This document shows positions 1-11,060 of a stretch of DNA of 64,000 nt, piece by piece. The stretch's first letter is position 1; every line of letters begins with the position of its first letter. The notes beneath the pieces are model-generated. The model searched no databases. It was not told the DNA's origin and saw only the letters and a list, made by a program, of their open reading frames with translations. Both the position numbers and the translations under genes were made by a program. The DNA lies in NCBI GenBank assembly GCA_963576785.1, contig OY756144.1, forward strand, positions 2,976,001-3,040,000, given 5' to 3'. The stretch is from Chlorophyllum brunneum (taxonomy: Eukaryota > Basidiomycota > Agaricomycetes > Agaricales > Agaricaceae).

Positions 1-99
1 TCCTTGATTTATGCCTAGTCCCTATGAATGAAATGCTCCAAAATTCAATGGACATCCCCTTTCACTAGGACAGTTTTTTGTCGAGGTAGAATGTCTAGG

Positions 100-1190
100 A
101 AGGAGTTGTCAGCTTAATAATCAAGAAATGATCATACCCTTGAATACCTTGGCTGGAATGAACATAATACCTGGAAAGAACTCCCATCAGTAGCAGGAAA
201 TGATTGGGATCAATTTAAACAAGAAGTTACTACTATCTACTCTGGTGCTAATGAAGATCACAAATATACATTCTACAATCTTGAGGCCTTTGCCAACTGT
301 CAGGCCATGACACCAATGAGTTTGAGGTATCAATTTGGTGAATACTATAGAAAGTTCCTGATAATTAGTGGATGGCTTTCATGACAAAACAAGATCTCAC
401 AGAGGGAGTGAGATATGATTTTCCTGAGTGGATTTGACCCCCACTTCCGAGAATGACTTACTGCCAGACTTTGCCTCAAATTACTAGACTTCCCACCTTG
501 TCAGCCTTGGGAAATATTGGATGTAGTCAAAGCTGCACTATTTCTGCTCAATACAGTCTCTGCTTTAAATAAGCTAGCTGGTTTTTCAGGACATTTGGCA
601 CATCCTCCAATCTAGCACCAATCCCAATATCCAGTATTCCAACCACCTTCTCCTCAACCAGTATTGCCACCAGCTTCCCCTGAAACATTCGATATGTCAT
701 TCTTTGAGTAGTTCTTTGTCTTTGATGCATTCTTGAGCAAGTTAGCTAGAAAACTTGGGAATCAGTCACAAGGAACACCTATACAACAACCTACCAACTG
801 ACCTCGGAACACCGATTGCATGTTCTGCTCCAACCCTCATCACTTCTACCATAAATGTGCCCTAGTCAAAGAATACATCCAAAAAGGGTTGTGTATTCAT
901 ACAACCAATTGTCATATTGCACTACCTAATAGAACAGTTATCACAGCTCAAGTTTCTCCTGAAAAGGATATTAGAGAGAAATTGACAATTATTACAAGGC
1001 TTGAAACATACCTACCATTGCAACTAACATTGTCGAAGCAGCCCCAGCAGTCTAAGCCCAGTAGTATACATGGACCATGTCTTCAGAACCATCAGACATT
1101 ATCACAAACAAGATGTCAGTTGAAAACCTTGAGGAACTTTGGCTTCTTGATACAGTAGCGGTTTTGTCTCTTAAATGAGCAGAGGACCTT
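100..1190 (+). pseudogene. Ty3/gypsy gag remnant with CCHC knuckle
   Basis: A broken reading frame shows a gag-like capsid region (WKELPSVAGNDWDQFKQEV at about 175-230) followed by a nucleocapsid zinc knuckle of exact form C-x2-C-x4-H-x4-C at 817-858. The frame is interrupted by several stops, for example near 383 and 410. Gag would package element RNA in the virus-like particle. The start is missing. Assignment to gypsy rather than copia rests on the protease and RT that follow in the same orientation. Confidence 0.7.
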
Positions 1191-1498
1191 CGAAAATGTG
1201 TCAGAAATGTTGCTAAGGGCAAACCTAGTCCAAGCATCAGTACTCAATCAGAAAAAAAAGGCCAAACATTGATCCCTACCCTTTTCCAAACATTCCCAAT
1301 CAATCAGCTACCAACCCCTCAAATATACCACAATTTTGGTACACAACACCAGTTGAAGATTCTGCCATCATACAAGAAGTGTTAGACAAAGCAATGGATA
1401 GCACAGTGACAGTAATGTACTGACAACTTCTGGCCATCTCACCCAAAGTTTGACAATATATCAAGGAGCAAGTAACCACAAAAAGGGTACCTACCACT

Positions 1499-1771
1499 AT
1501 GGCAGCCGTCTTCTCACTCAAAAAAGCAGAAGAGACAGTGTTGGCACTTGTCCACTCTCCAGAAACAAGAGAATCAGTGACATTTGTAGTTGCAAATGAT
1601 ATAGAAGATTTGCATACCATCAAGTTAGATATAGCAGGAAAAACAAAGGTGGATGCCCTCCTGGATAAGGGTTCCCAGATCATTAGTATGCAACATGATG
1701 TTTGGGAGAAGTTAGGGATACCTATGAGGTCAGACAAAGTCATGGTTATGAAATCAGCCAACTCTTTGTAG
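1499..1771 (+). pseudogene. Ty3/gypsy aspartic protease remnant
   Basis: This frame encodes a retropepsin-like segment, with VDALLDKGSQI followed by a short linker and VWEKLGIP. The catalytic D-[ST]-G triplet reads D-K-G at 1,664-1,672, so the active site is already damaged. It lies between the gag knuckle and the RT, as expected. The frame stops at 1,771. From about 1,780 to 1,984 another frame continues with polyprotein-like sequence. Confidence 0.65.
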
Positions 1772-2019
1772 ATTCCAATAATGGCCAAATTGTTACAGTT
1801 CCAACCAAGCCTCGAATCTGTACCTCACAAGAAAGTTGCCAGTCGCATCAAGCCTGTAGTCACCACCCTACCAGAAAAGTTCCGAATTGTTTATGAGATC
1901 CCAGCTAATCCTCTCAAAAACCTCCCAATCCTACCAACCAACTCTCCCAACTTAGTACCTGGAATTTGTTATACAGCCAAATAAAAGGAAGCTATGAAGG
2001 TGAATGAGAATAGCTTCCT

Positions 2020-2427
2020 TCTCATTTCTCTATCTCTCCTTTCCTCCCTCATCTACTATTTTATATAATTTTCATTCAACTTCCATTATTCCCATGGTAT
2101 CTGGGCAAAACACCCCTCCACACGCTAGTACCGTTTGTTGTTCTCCCTTGTATTTGTGAGTCGATAGTTTCTCTCTATCAATTTCTCTCTTCCACTCTCT
2201 CTCTTTCCGAATTCCTTTCATTCTTTTTCCCACTGTTCAACTTTGGTACCAAACATCTCTCTAGTGTACATGCTAGATGGCATCGAGTCTCATGGGGTTA
2301 GTTTACAAATAGTTTACTTTTCTTGCTCTAAACATTTTGTACATTCTGCCTCTGTATGTATGTACATGTGGACTGCGATCGAGTACCACTATATAAATTG
2401 TTGATTTAAAAAAAAAAAAAAAAAAAA
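2020..2427 (+). mobile_element. 5'-truncated LINE copy (3' UTR only)
   Basis: The insert begins right after one copy of a 14-bp target-site duplication (GAGAATAGCTTCCT, 2,006-2,019). It ends with a poly-A run (about 2,408-2,427) followed by the second perfect copy (2,428-2,441). The body is a CT-rich 3' UTR homologous to the tails of the LINEs at 3,524, 6,210 and 16,946. It ends with the shared GGACTGCG...TCGAG motif just before the poly-A. It contains no coding sequence. It interrupts the gypsy polyprotein between protease and RT. Confidence 0.92.
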
Positions 2428-2441
2428 GAGAATAGCTTCCT

Positions 2442-3510
2442 GACAATAAAAGAAGAAAAACTGGTACATTACCTTATCAAAGCTCAAGAGACTGGTTTCA
2501 CATGGTGCAAAGAAGAGAAAGGAAAATTCTCTTCAGATTATTTTGACCCAGTCATAATCCCTACAATTGAGCACATTCCATGGAGCCTACAAAACATACC
2601 TATTCCCCCAGGAATCTTCAATTGTGTAGTTCAGATTATCAAGGACAAGATCACAGCAGGAGTTTACAAACTATCAAGTTCTTCATATCATTCTCATTGG
2701 TTTTGTATACTCAAGAAGGATGGGAAATCTCTCTGCTCATCCACAATCTCCAGCCCCTTAACGCAGCAGCAATAAAAGATGTGGGAGTGCCCCCAATAGT
2801 TGAACATTATACAGAGTCATTTGGTGGTCGAGGATACTATGAAGTGTTTGATTTCTTTGTTGGATATGATCAACGCACTCTAGCTCTGGAGTCCCATGAC
2901 CTGACAACATTCCAGACACCCCTTAGAACATTTTGCCTCACATCTATACCAATGGGTTATACAAACTCGATGCAGATTCAATACGGCAACCTTACCTTCC
3001 TCCTACAAGATGAAATCCCATATATAGCAGTTCCATTTGTCAATAATGTCCCTGTTAAAGGACCACCCATATACTATGAATTAGACAGCAGTCAGTTTGA
3101 AAGTATTCTGGAGAATCCAGGAATCCAATGTTTCACATGGGAGTATCTGCAAAATGTGAACTGAGTTATTCAGCAAATCAAGCATGCTGGAGGAACATTT
3201 TTGGCAGCAAAATCTCATCTTTGCATTCCATCTGCACTCATTGTTGGTCACCAATGTACCTATGAAGGGTAACTGCCAGATAAGTCTTGAATTCAGAAGA
3301 TAGTCAACTACCCACCATGCCAAAACCTTACCAAAGTTCATGGATTCCTTGGCACAATGGGAACTATCCGAATCTTCATCAAAAATTATGCTACAATCAC
3401 GTGTCCACTTGTGAACCTTATGCGAAAAGGAGTAGAGTTTGTCTTTGAAGAAGAGTAAGAGTTAGCTATGGAAAAGTTGAAGAAACTTGTGAAAGACTCA
3501 CCAGCAATCT
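2442..3510 (+). pseudogene. Ty3/gypsy reverse transcriptase remnant
   Basis: The frame shows conserved gypsy RT blocks in order: PPGIF...QIIKDKITAGVYK near 2,605-2,665, LQPLNAAAIKDVGVPPI near 2,750-2,800, the palm block VFDFFVGYDQ near 2,845-2,875, LTSIPMGYTNSMQ near 2,938-2,976, and the catalytic box. The box reads F-V-N-N at 3,036-3,047 where the family has Y/F-x-D-D, so both catalytic aspartates have become Asn (GAT to AAT). A TGA at 3,162-3,164 stands where relatives have Arg, which fits CGA to TGA. The sequence then runs to the target site of the minus-strand LINE. RT here is inactive. Confidence 0.85.
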
Positions 3511-4483
3511 AAGAAATCGACTATTTTTTTTTTTTTTTTTTTAATTCAACAATTTATATAGCGATACTTGAACGCAGTCCGCGTGTACATACATACAAAG
3601 ATAGAACATACAGAATGTTCAGAGCAAGGAAAGTAGACTAAATATACACTAACCCCACAAGACTCAACACCATCTAGCATGTACACTAGAGAGATGTTTG
3701 GTACCTAAGTTGAACGGAGTGAAAAGGGATGAGAGGAATTCGGAGAGAGAGAGAGAGAGTGAGTGAAAGAGAGAAAAGGAACTATCGACTTGCAAACACA
3801 AGGGAAAACAATGAACAGTACTAGCATGTGGGAGGGCTTTTGCCCAGACACCACGGAAATGATGGACATTGAATGAAAACTATATAAAATAGTAGACAAG
3901 CAAGGAAAGGAGAGATAGAGAAATGGGAATGAAATCCATAACTGGGAGAGCATAAGGAAAAAAGAGAAAAAGAAAAGGATTTATGCAGGTGCAGACCCAA
4001 ACCTCTGATGGACTTGATGATGATATAGCGGGGGTATTGAACTGGCACGGAAACAAGGGCAATCAGGCTCTGGGGGGAAGCTGAACATGGTAGGGTTATG
4101 ACGCAAGAAGTTGACTAGTATCTTGATGGTGTCGATGCCGAAATGATGATCAAAGTTGTTACAACAATAGAGGATGTGCAACCAAGTCTGGACCATTTGA
4201 TTGGTACAATGGTGGCAAGATAGGTCTTTATTGGGGAAGAACCGTAGTTAGTATTCCCTAATTGGGGCATGGCATAGGATGGCATGACATGCTCTTGCAA
4301 AAAGCTGTGGCTAGTAACTGCATTCTCATATCCAGGGACCAGATTTGATGTGCGACGGTAAAGCAGAGGCCCCATTTGCTCACACCAGAAGGTGAAGGAA
4401 GGAGCTACCACTGTATTTTTTGAATCCAAACATGGCTTGCCATGTGTGAATGGCTTATTCGGCAGACTTCTTGCACAAGTAGT

Positions 4484-5779
4484 CTATGGAGTTAGGGACT
4501 TGGTGATTTCGACCCCGGTTAGGCCAGGTGACCATTTGGATCCAATTGTGTGTGGCTTTTGTATTCTGTATTTGCACTTTGATGGAGTGTGGTAGAATGA
4601 GAGGTGGTGTTGGTCAGACTTGTTGAACCAAGTCAGTAGTGCCTTCGATGTAAGGATAGACTGTTGCTGGCAGGAGTGCGGCGAGCAATCAAGTAGGAGC
4701 CAAGAGGCTGTGAGGGAGTTGGTGAACACATGAATGTGTTCAACCTGGTCATAGTTATCGGTGGCGAGTACCTTGGTAATTTCCAGGTATTGCGCAACCA
4801 GTTCCGTGTCAGTTGACGTTATTCCTCTGAGCCTCTTCATGATGGAGTTCCCTCCATCTAAGTGTGAAATAGTGGCTGCCACCGTAAACTGGCTAGCAAG
4901 TGGGTTAGGGTTGGGGTGGACTGAGCCATCTGTGCTGATAATAATAGACTTGAAGTCCATCGCCACATTTGTTGTAACATCATCCCAAAGTGCCTTTGAG
5001 AGGTAGGGGTTGTCCTGGTTAAATCCTATAAAAGATACATTAGTAGGGAAGTGGTCAAGTAATCTACATCTGGGCCAGACAGATTTTGAAACAGAGTTAA
5101 AATGTTCTATATACCAAGTCTTGGGGGTAGGGCACAAAATATCCATCACAGCTCCAAGTATCTTCTTCTTCTGAATCTCCATGAAATTCTTGATGTGAAG
5201 TCAGTGTGGGAAAGAATGATACTCTTTTGTCAATCTTGCCAAAGCATGTTCATTGTCCAACATGTGAAGTCTCAATATTTGTCGTTTGGCCAACTTTCGG
5301 AGATGGAACTTGATGGGCATGAGTCCTACGAGGGACTTGATGGGCATGAGTCCTACAAGGGACTTGATGGGCATGAGTCCTACAAGGGACTTGATGGGCA
5401 TGAGTCCTACAAGGGACTTGATGCTACCAGTGGGAGAAGTTTGGAAGACCCCAGTAATCCAAAGGGCTGCACTTCGCTGTATCTTGTTGAGGATTTCACA
5501 GGTCCCTTTAGTCCGTGACTTGTCATGGAACCAAAGTCGGTATCCATATGTCACTACTGGCACAACACACAAATGGTATAATAATCTTTTATTACCTGGG
5601 GACAAACCACGTACAAAGTTCCCTAGCATTTTCATTGCCTTGATTATTGATATTGCCTTGGCAGAGTAATAGCGAATGTGTTCCTTGAAGGTTAATGTCC
5701 GGTCGAAGTAGAAACTGAGGTAACGCCAGTAGGCTTTTGGCTTGAGAGGGGTGCAGCCAGTGAATGGTGGGGATCCCAA
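4484..5779 (-). pseudogene. LINE ORF2 C-terminus: RT thumb region and RNase H
   Basis: Two minus-strand frames joined by a frameshift near 5,190 encode the end of a LINE ORF2. The first (5,779-5,201) resembles the region after the RT palm (YHLCVVPVVTYGYRLW, KIQRSAALWITG). The second (5,182-4,484) is a type I RNase H: D in TDGS, E in DTELVAQYL, and FTNSL where the other copies have FTDS, so one catalytic Asp has become Asn. The first frame carries a 27-bp repeat expansion. Downstream, the C-terminal CCHC part continues toward 4,115 with breaks. Confidence 0.8.
5309..5416. repeat. 27-bp tandem repeat, four units, in LINE coding DNA
   Basis: Four head-to-tail copies of a 27-bp unit start at 5,309, 5,336, 5,363 and 5,390. 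The last three are identical and the first differs by one base. On the minus strand the array is in frame and adds the nonapeptide SLVGLMPIK four times. The homologous LINEs at 6,210 and 18,807 carry only one unit, so the expansion is private to this copy. Confidence 0.95.
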
Positions 5780-5816
5780 GTCAATAGAGGGATCTCGACT
5801 AAGGGGCCCCTTGTGG

Positions 5817-6196
5817 ACTAATGCCCTTACCCCCTGAAAGTGGTGTCACAGTATCAACTTAAGTGGGTACACTCGGCTTCTCTCTGAGACCCACTGACAG
5901 AGGATTTAGACCTCTCCAGCTAGGCCGCACATTCTCTGCATAGTCTGCCACGGCCCACCAGTAGTTCCGGGGTCCCACCCCCGGCTGGCTTCCTGTACCC
6001 CAGCACCCACTTCGCTATGCCTATAAGGTGCGAATCTGCATGTTAATGGTGTCTGGGGTCTCTGTCTTGCAGGGGCTGCTACCAGGGAGGTGATCACACC
6101 TTGCTTACAAAGCAAATCCATGGAATGCCTTGCAGTACCCACATGAAATAGTGCCCTGGAGTTTGAGTGATCCCTACTAACGTCCAGCGCAGCCAA
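5817..6196 (-). other. 5' leader part of the internally deleted LINE
   Basis: This stretch has no recognisable protein domain. It lies between the RT-derived segment of the minus-strand LINE and the target site of the nested plus-strand LINE. By position it is leader DNA of the outer LINE, continuing at 8,265. A short open frame on the minus strand (6,232-5,906) has no recognisable family. The junction near 5,805-5,816 is where ORF1, endonuclease and RT would be expected, so the internal deletion breakpoint is placed here by inference. Confidence 0.5.
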
Positions 6197-6209
6197 GGGG
6201 GGTTGTCTA

Positions 6210-7783
6210 ATGAAGATGCTGGGGAACTCCATTGGGGTCTGTCCCCTAGCAATAAGAGGCTGCTATACCATTCGTGTGTCATACCAGTGGCGACATATGG
6301 ATACCGACTCTGGTTTCACGATCGATCCCGTACCAAGGGAACTTGTGAAATCCTTAACAAAATGCAACAAAGGGCAGCACTCTGGATTACTGGAGCCTTC
6401 CGTACTTCTCCCACCGGTGGTGTAGAGTCCCTTGCGGGGCTCATGCCCATCAAACTTTATCTCCGAAAGTTGGCCAAATGACAATCGTCGAGGCTTCATA
6501 TGTTGGACGATGAACATGCTTTGGCAAGATTGACAAAGGAATACCACTCTTCCCCCCACCGACTTCACATCAAGAACTTCACAGAGGTTCAGAAGAAGAA
6601 GACACTAGGAGCTGTGATAGACTTTTCGCGCCCCACCCCTGAGACTCGGTATATAGAACATTTTAATTCCGTTTCTAAATCTCTCTGGCCCGGACATAGG
6701 TTACTTGACCATTTCGCTACTAATGTAACTTTTATAGGATTCAACCAGGACAACCCTCACCTCTCGAAGACACTTTGGGACAATGTAACAACAAACGCGA
6801 CGATGGACGCAAAATCCATCACAATCGGTATGGACGGCTTGGTCCACCCCAACCCCAATCCACTTGCCAGCCAGTTCACGGCGGCAGCCACCATTCGACA
6901 TCTTGACAGTGGGAGCTCTATTATGAAGAGACTCGGAGGAACAACGTTGACAGACATGGAACTGGTAGCGCAGTACTTAGGTATTACCAAGATGCTTGCT
7001 ACTGTAGATTACGACCAGGTTGAACACATTCATGTGTTCACTGATTCCATTGTGGCCTCCCGGCTCCTACTCAACTGCTCGCCGCACTCCTGCCAGCGAC
7101 AGTCCATCCTCACGTCGAAGGTGCTCCTGGCTTGGTTCAACAAGTCAGACCAACACCGCCTTTCATTTTATCACACGCCGTCGAAATACAAGTACGGGAT
7201 ACAAAAAGCCACGCACGACTGGATCCAAACAGTCACCTGGCCTAACCAGGGTCGAAATCACCAAGTACCAAACTCAATCGACTACCTTCGCAAAAAGTCC
7301 GCCGAACGTGCCATTCACACATAGCAAGCCATATTTGGGTTCAAGAACTACAGCGGTAGCTCCTTCCTCCACCTCCCGGTGCGAGCGAATGGGGCCTCCG
7401 CCCTACCATCGCACATCAAATCTGGTCCATGGATACGAGAATGCGGATACCAGCCCCAGCTCTTCACAAGAGCCTGTCGCACCATACTTTGCCATGCCCC
7501 AATTGGAGAATATCGACTACAATTCCTTTCCAACGAGGATCTTTTGTGTCACCACTGCAACAGTCAAATGGTGCAAACAAGGTCACACATCCTGTATCGT
7601 TGCAACCACTTCAATCACCACTTCGGCGTCGACACAATCAAGACTCTTGTCAACTTCTTGCGTCGCAACCCCTCCGCGTTCAGTTTCCCCCCAGAACCTG
7701 ATTGCCCTCGTATCCGTGCCGGTTCCATCCCACTGTTACATCGTCGTCAAGTCCAAAGGAGGTTTGGGACTGCGCCTGCGTAG
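6210..7783 (+). pseudogene. LINE ORF2 C-terminus with RNase H and CCHC knuckle
   Basis: In one frame the fragment encodes the post-palm RT region, then RNase H (D in GMDGL, E in DMELVAQYL, D in FTDSI), then a C-terminal knuckle CHHC...H-ILYRC of form C-x2-C-x9-H-x4-C near 7,550-7,600. Only two stops break it. One is TGA at 6,479-6,481, where the homologue has Arg (CGA to TGA). The other is TAG at 7,322-7,324, where the homologue has Trp (TGG to TAG). Both are single transitions. RNase H would remove RNA from the RNA:DNA hybrid during target-primed reverse transcription. The 5' truncation makes the copy non-autonomous. Confidence 0.85.
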
Positions 7784-8251
7784 GATCCTTTTCTTTTCTT
7801 TTCCCTTTTTTCTTTTGCTCTCCCGGTTATGGATTTCCAATTCATTCCTCTATCTCCCCTTCCTTCGCTCGTCTACTATTTTATATAGTTTTCATTCAAC
7901 TTTCATCTCTCCCGTGGTGCCCGGGTAAGTACCCGCCCACACACTATGTATGGTTTGATGTTCCCCCTTGTGATTGCGAGTAGATAGTTTCTTTTCTATT
8001 GATTTCTCTCTCTCACTCTCTCTCTTTCCGAATTCCTTTCTTTCCTCTTTCTGCTGAACATCGTAGGTACCAAACATCTCTCTAGTGTACGCGCTAGATG
8101 TCAATGAGTCTCGTGGGATTAGTTTACTTGTAGTTTACTTTCCTTTCTCCGAACATTCTGTACATTCTGCCTTTGTATGTATGTACATGCGGACTGCGTT
8201 CGAGCACCACTATATAAATTGTTGATTTAAAAAAAAAAAAAAAAAAAAAAA
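6210..8251 (+). mobile_element. 5'-truncated LINE, plus strand, youngest copy
   Basis: The element is flanked by a perfect 13-bp target-site duplication (GGGGGGTTGTCTA at 6,197-6,209 and 8,252-8,264) and ends in about 23 A residues. It contains the end of ORF2 (RT C-terminal region, RNase H, CCHC knuckle) and a 3' UTR with CT-rich tracts and the terminal GGACTGCG-TTCGAGC motif near 8,190. It is clearly richer in CpG than its homologues at 3,524 and 16,946. This fits its being the youngest, as its position inside the 3,524-8,961 element requires. Confidence 0.93.
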
Positions 8252-8264
8252 GGGGGGTTGTCTA

Positions 8265-8961
8265 TGGATCCACACCCTTGCAATACAACTGGAGGGGGGT
8301 AGCCTGTCCTTGCAGTCAGCTTGTTTTTTCCCAAACCCCCTCTTATCGACTCCTATCCTTTTGGACCCTCTCGGGCTCAGCTGGGGAATGGGGCAGAATA
8401 AAGCCTCTCCCGTAGTTCCTATGTTAGAGTAGAGGCCTAGTTAGACTAGACTTGTGCTGTAGCTTAGTCAAATAGACCAATGCTAGTCCCACCATTGGGA
8501 AACTACAACACTATTTGAGAGTGTGCTGGACCCCTCTACCACTAGAGGAGCCCTCAAGGTAAATGGGCAGAAAGTGACTGGCATGCCCAGTCTTTGAGCT
8601 CCTTTGCCAAGGGAGTACCCCCTGCCATCCTGTACGACCCAGTATCAACTCTCATCTAGAGAAAATGACAGGCATACCCTGTCATTAAGGCTCTTTGCCA
8701 AGGGGCCACTCCCCCCACTCAAACTAATTCTCATCCACTATATGACAGATCCCAACCTCTGTTTGCACGTCCAAGATCAAGTGAGTATGCAGCAGCCAGC
8801 ATACCCAGCCTTTAACCTCCTTCGCCAAGGGAGTACTATGCATTGCCCTGTGTATAAGACAGTGCTAGAACCTAATGTCCAGCAAGAACAGGCCAGAAGC
8901 CCCCCACCAGAGAACCATCCCAAATAGGAAGGTAGTGGTAAGAGGTCAAGAAGGGATGCCG
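8265..8961 (-). other. 5' end and leader of the minus-strand LINE
   Basis: This is the continuation of the outer LINE beyond the nested copy. Read on the minus strand from 8,961 it starts with a block that nearly matches the start of the ORF1-only LINE at 24,245. That shows it is the genuine 5' end and not a random truncation. It holds three diverged copies of a leader repeat and no convincing protein-coding region. Confidence 0.6.
8585..8836. repeat. Diverged leader repeats in the LINE 5' region
   Basis: Three related blocks of about 34-38 bp, centred near 8,601, 8,691 and 8,818, share the core CTTTGCCAAGGGAGTAC with substitutions. They are spaced about 90 and 127 bp apart. Tandem leader repeats of this kind often carry internal promoter activity in LINEs, but that role here is only inferred. 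Confidence 0.6.
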
Positions 8962-9420
8962 AAGAAATTGACTATGCCAGTGGAAGGGAGGTGATCCTGG
9001 CTGTAGATACATCAATGATTGCAGTGGGATACACAGATTGGGGCAGACAGCCGGCAATATCCCTCAAGATTTGGATCATTAATCTTGTCTGAAAGGGAAG
9101 GATGATACTCACAGGCAAAATTAGAGCTCTTTGGATTGTTTCAAGCCTTGAAAGACTGCAGGATTTGGATAGTAGGCATGAAGAACTTGACTGTTGAAGT
9201 AGATGCAAAGTATATTCACAGAATGGTTAATAACCCAGATATCCAACCTAATGCAACAATTAACTGATGGATTTCAGCCATCCTGCTCTTTGACTTCCAA
9301 TTACACCATGTTCCAGGTCATACACATGGTCCAGATGGTCTATTGCAATGTCTCCAAGCAATAGAGGATCCAGTGAGAGAGGATGACTACAAGGCATGGA
9401 TTGACAAAGCCAATGCCTTC
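8962..9420 (+). pseudogene. Ty3/gypsy RNase H remnant
   Basis: The gypsy polyprotein resumes exactly at the target-site duplication with EEIDYASGREVILAVDTS, the start of the RNase H region after RT. Near 9,310-9,350 the typical block HHVPGHTHGPDGL follows. At least two indels or stops lie between them, near 9,092 and 9,196. The catalytic aspartate in AVDTS is kept, but the frame is broken. Confidence 0.8.
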
Positions 9421-9799
9421 ATAATTGAAGCAAATTCTAGACTAAATCCATATGCTCGAGATAACCAAGACCTACCCTTGTGGCTGGAATCATCAAACAT
9501 ATTTGGAACAGAGGTTCTTAACATGTCAAGACTACTTCCCAGACTATGCCAAGCCCACAAGACTCCTTACACTACCATCAAGGTCCTATCAAACATAGAT
9601 ACTAGCAATTCTCAGGTATGTCATCCCCAAATTCCCTGGTCAGAAAAAGTCTGCACACGCAATTCCAAACTATCCTCAATTGAAAAATTCTTCTGAGAGC
9701 CCAAGCATATGCCAGAAATGAAGGAAGAGGCCTTTAAATGATTAGTACAATAGGCAATAGGTTTTTTCATACAAGAAGGTCGATTATGGAAAAAGGACA

Positions 9800-10430
9800 C
9801 TAAAGTAAAACATAAGTTAGTGATTAGAGAGGAAGAAAAGCAGTACAACCTACTGAAGCAAGCACATAACAAACTTGGCCACAAAGGTATCTTCACAACC
9901 CGAATTTGCCTCCTTGAACAGTTCTGGTGGCCTTATCTAGATGAAGACATCTGTTGGTTTATCAAAATGTATCACAAATGTTAGGCACATTCTACCAAGC
10001 AGATTTTCATACCACCTAATGTTCCTATCCCTCTATCCCTATTTTGCAAAGTCTACATTGACATGATGTTTATGCCAAAGTCTAATGGTTTCCAATATGT
10101 TGTCCATGCTTGATACTCTCTATCCTCTATCCAGAATGGCAGATGCTTCACAACAAGAATGCATGCATACTTGGCTCATTTGTGTTCGAGGAAATTCTGT
10201 GTAGGTGGGGTGCTGTTGAAGAAATTGTGACTGACAATAGGCCTGCATTCATACAAGCAGTTGAGTACCTTTCACAAAAATACAAGATAAACTATATATG
10301 GATATCCTCCTACAATTCACAAGCCAACAGTCCAGTTGAACATCGATATTTTGATGTTAGAGAGGCTCTGGTGAAAGTGGCAGATGGTGATGAGAAAAGG
10401 TAGACTACGGTCATACCATCAGTGTTCTGG
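9800..10430 (+). pseudogene. Ty3/gypsy integrase remnant
   Basis: A zinc-binding N-terminus is visible as HNKLGHKG followed about 28 residues later by YHKC, where the family has C-x2-C. One cysteine is therefore lost. The catalytic core follows with YIDMMFMPKSNGFQY near 10,050-10,100 and VTDNRPAFIQAVEYL near 10,230-10,275. It ends with the glutamate block SPVEHRYFDVREAL near 10,330-10,370. Stops occur near 9,983 and 10,402. Confidence 0.82.
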
Positions 10431-11060
10431 GCTGAGCAAATATCAATCCAAAAATCTATGGAGTACTCACCATATTACATAGCTCACAGATTGGAGCCTC
10501 TTCTCCCCTTTAACCTTATAGAAGTAATGTATCCTGTCCCTCCCCTCTTCAAACCAATTCCCTCAGCTGATTTCATAGCATATTGAGCCATCCAGCTCCA
10601 AAAACAGCTGTCCAACCTCACACAAATAAAGCAGCAGCTGATTAAAGCTGGATATCAGTCAATTAGGCAATTTGAAGAGCAACATAGACATACAATTCAA
10701 GACTACAATTTCAATCCTGGAGCACTGGTCTTGGTCCAAAACTTATATATTGATAGAGACCTTGGCAGTAAGATCAAACCCTATTACTTTGGCCCCATAG
10801 TAGTTGTGAAGAAAATGAAGGGAGGATCATATATCCTTGCAGAGCTCAATGGCAGTGTGTCAAGACTACATTTTGCAGCCTTCCAAATTGTTCTATACCA
10901 TCCACATGACCTGCAATTAATTCTAGTCACAAAAATAATTGATCTCTCATCAGAGCAACTTAACAAGATCACCCATGACCCCATCAATGTCCCTCTCCCT
11001 TACAATGATGTTTCCTCCATAGAAGAGCCCCTCAAGAATCAGCTATTTGACTGACTGGGA
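10431..11060 (+). pseudogene. Ty3/gypsy integrase C-terminal region
   Basis: The frame runs through a conserved segment (SVFWAEQISIQKSMEYSPYY) and a GPY/F-like module, where GPIVVVKKMKGGSYILAEL near 10,790-10,850 is the recognisable block. It ends at 11,054 with NQLFD and a stop. This module binds DNA or chromatin in related elements. One internal stop lies near 10,585. Confidence 0.7.

Larger units (their letters stand above)
3524..8961 (-). mobile_element. Internally deleted LINE, minus strand, itself interrupted
   Basis: On the plus strand the insert starts with poly-T (3,524 onward), the element's 3' tail. It ends near 8,961 with a 5' end closely similar to that of the ORF1-only LINE at 24,245 (CCTTCTTGA-CTCT-ACCAC). 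The flanks carry a 13-bp target-site duplication, AAGAAATCGACTA (3,511-3,523) and AAGAAATTGACTA (8,962-8,974), with one C/T difference. Removing the insert rejoins the gypsy RT to its RNase H. From 3' to 5' it holds the 3' UTR, RNase H, RT C-terminal part, and then 5' leader sequence. ORF1, endonuclease and the catalytic RT are absent. A second LINE is nested at 6,210-8,251. Confidence 0.8.

Noticed and set aside
3720..3790. GA-rich tract as a regulatory microsatellite
   Set aside because: It is the complement of the CT-rich 3' UTR found in every LINE copy, so it is element sequence.
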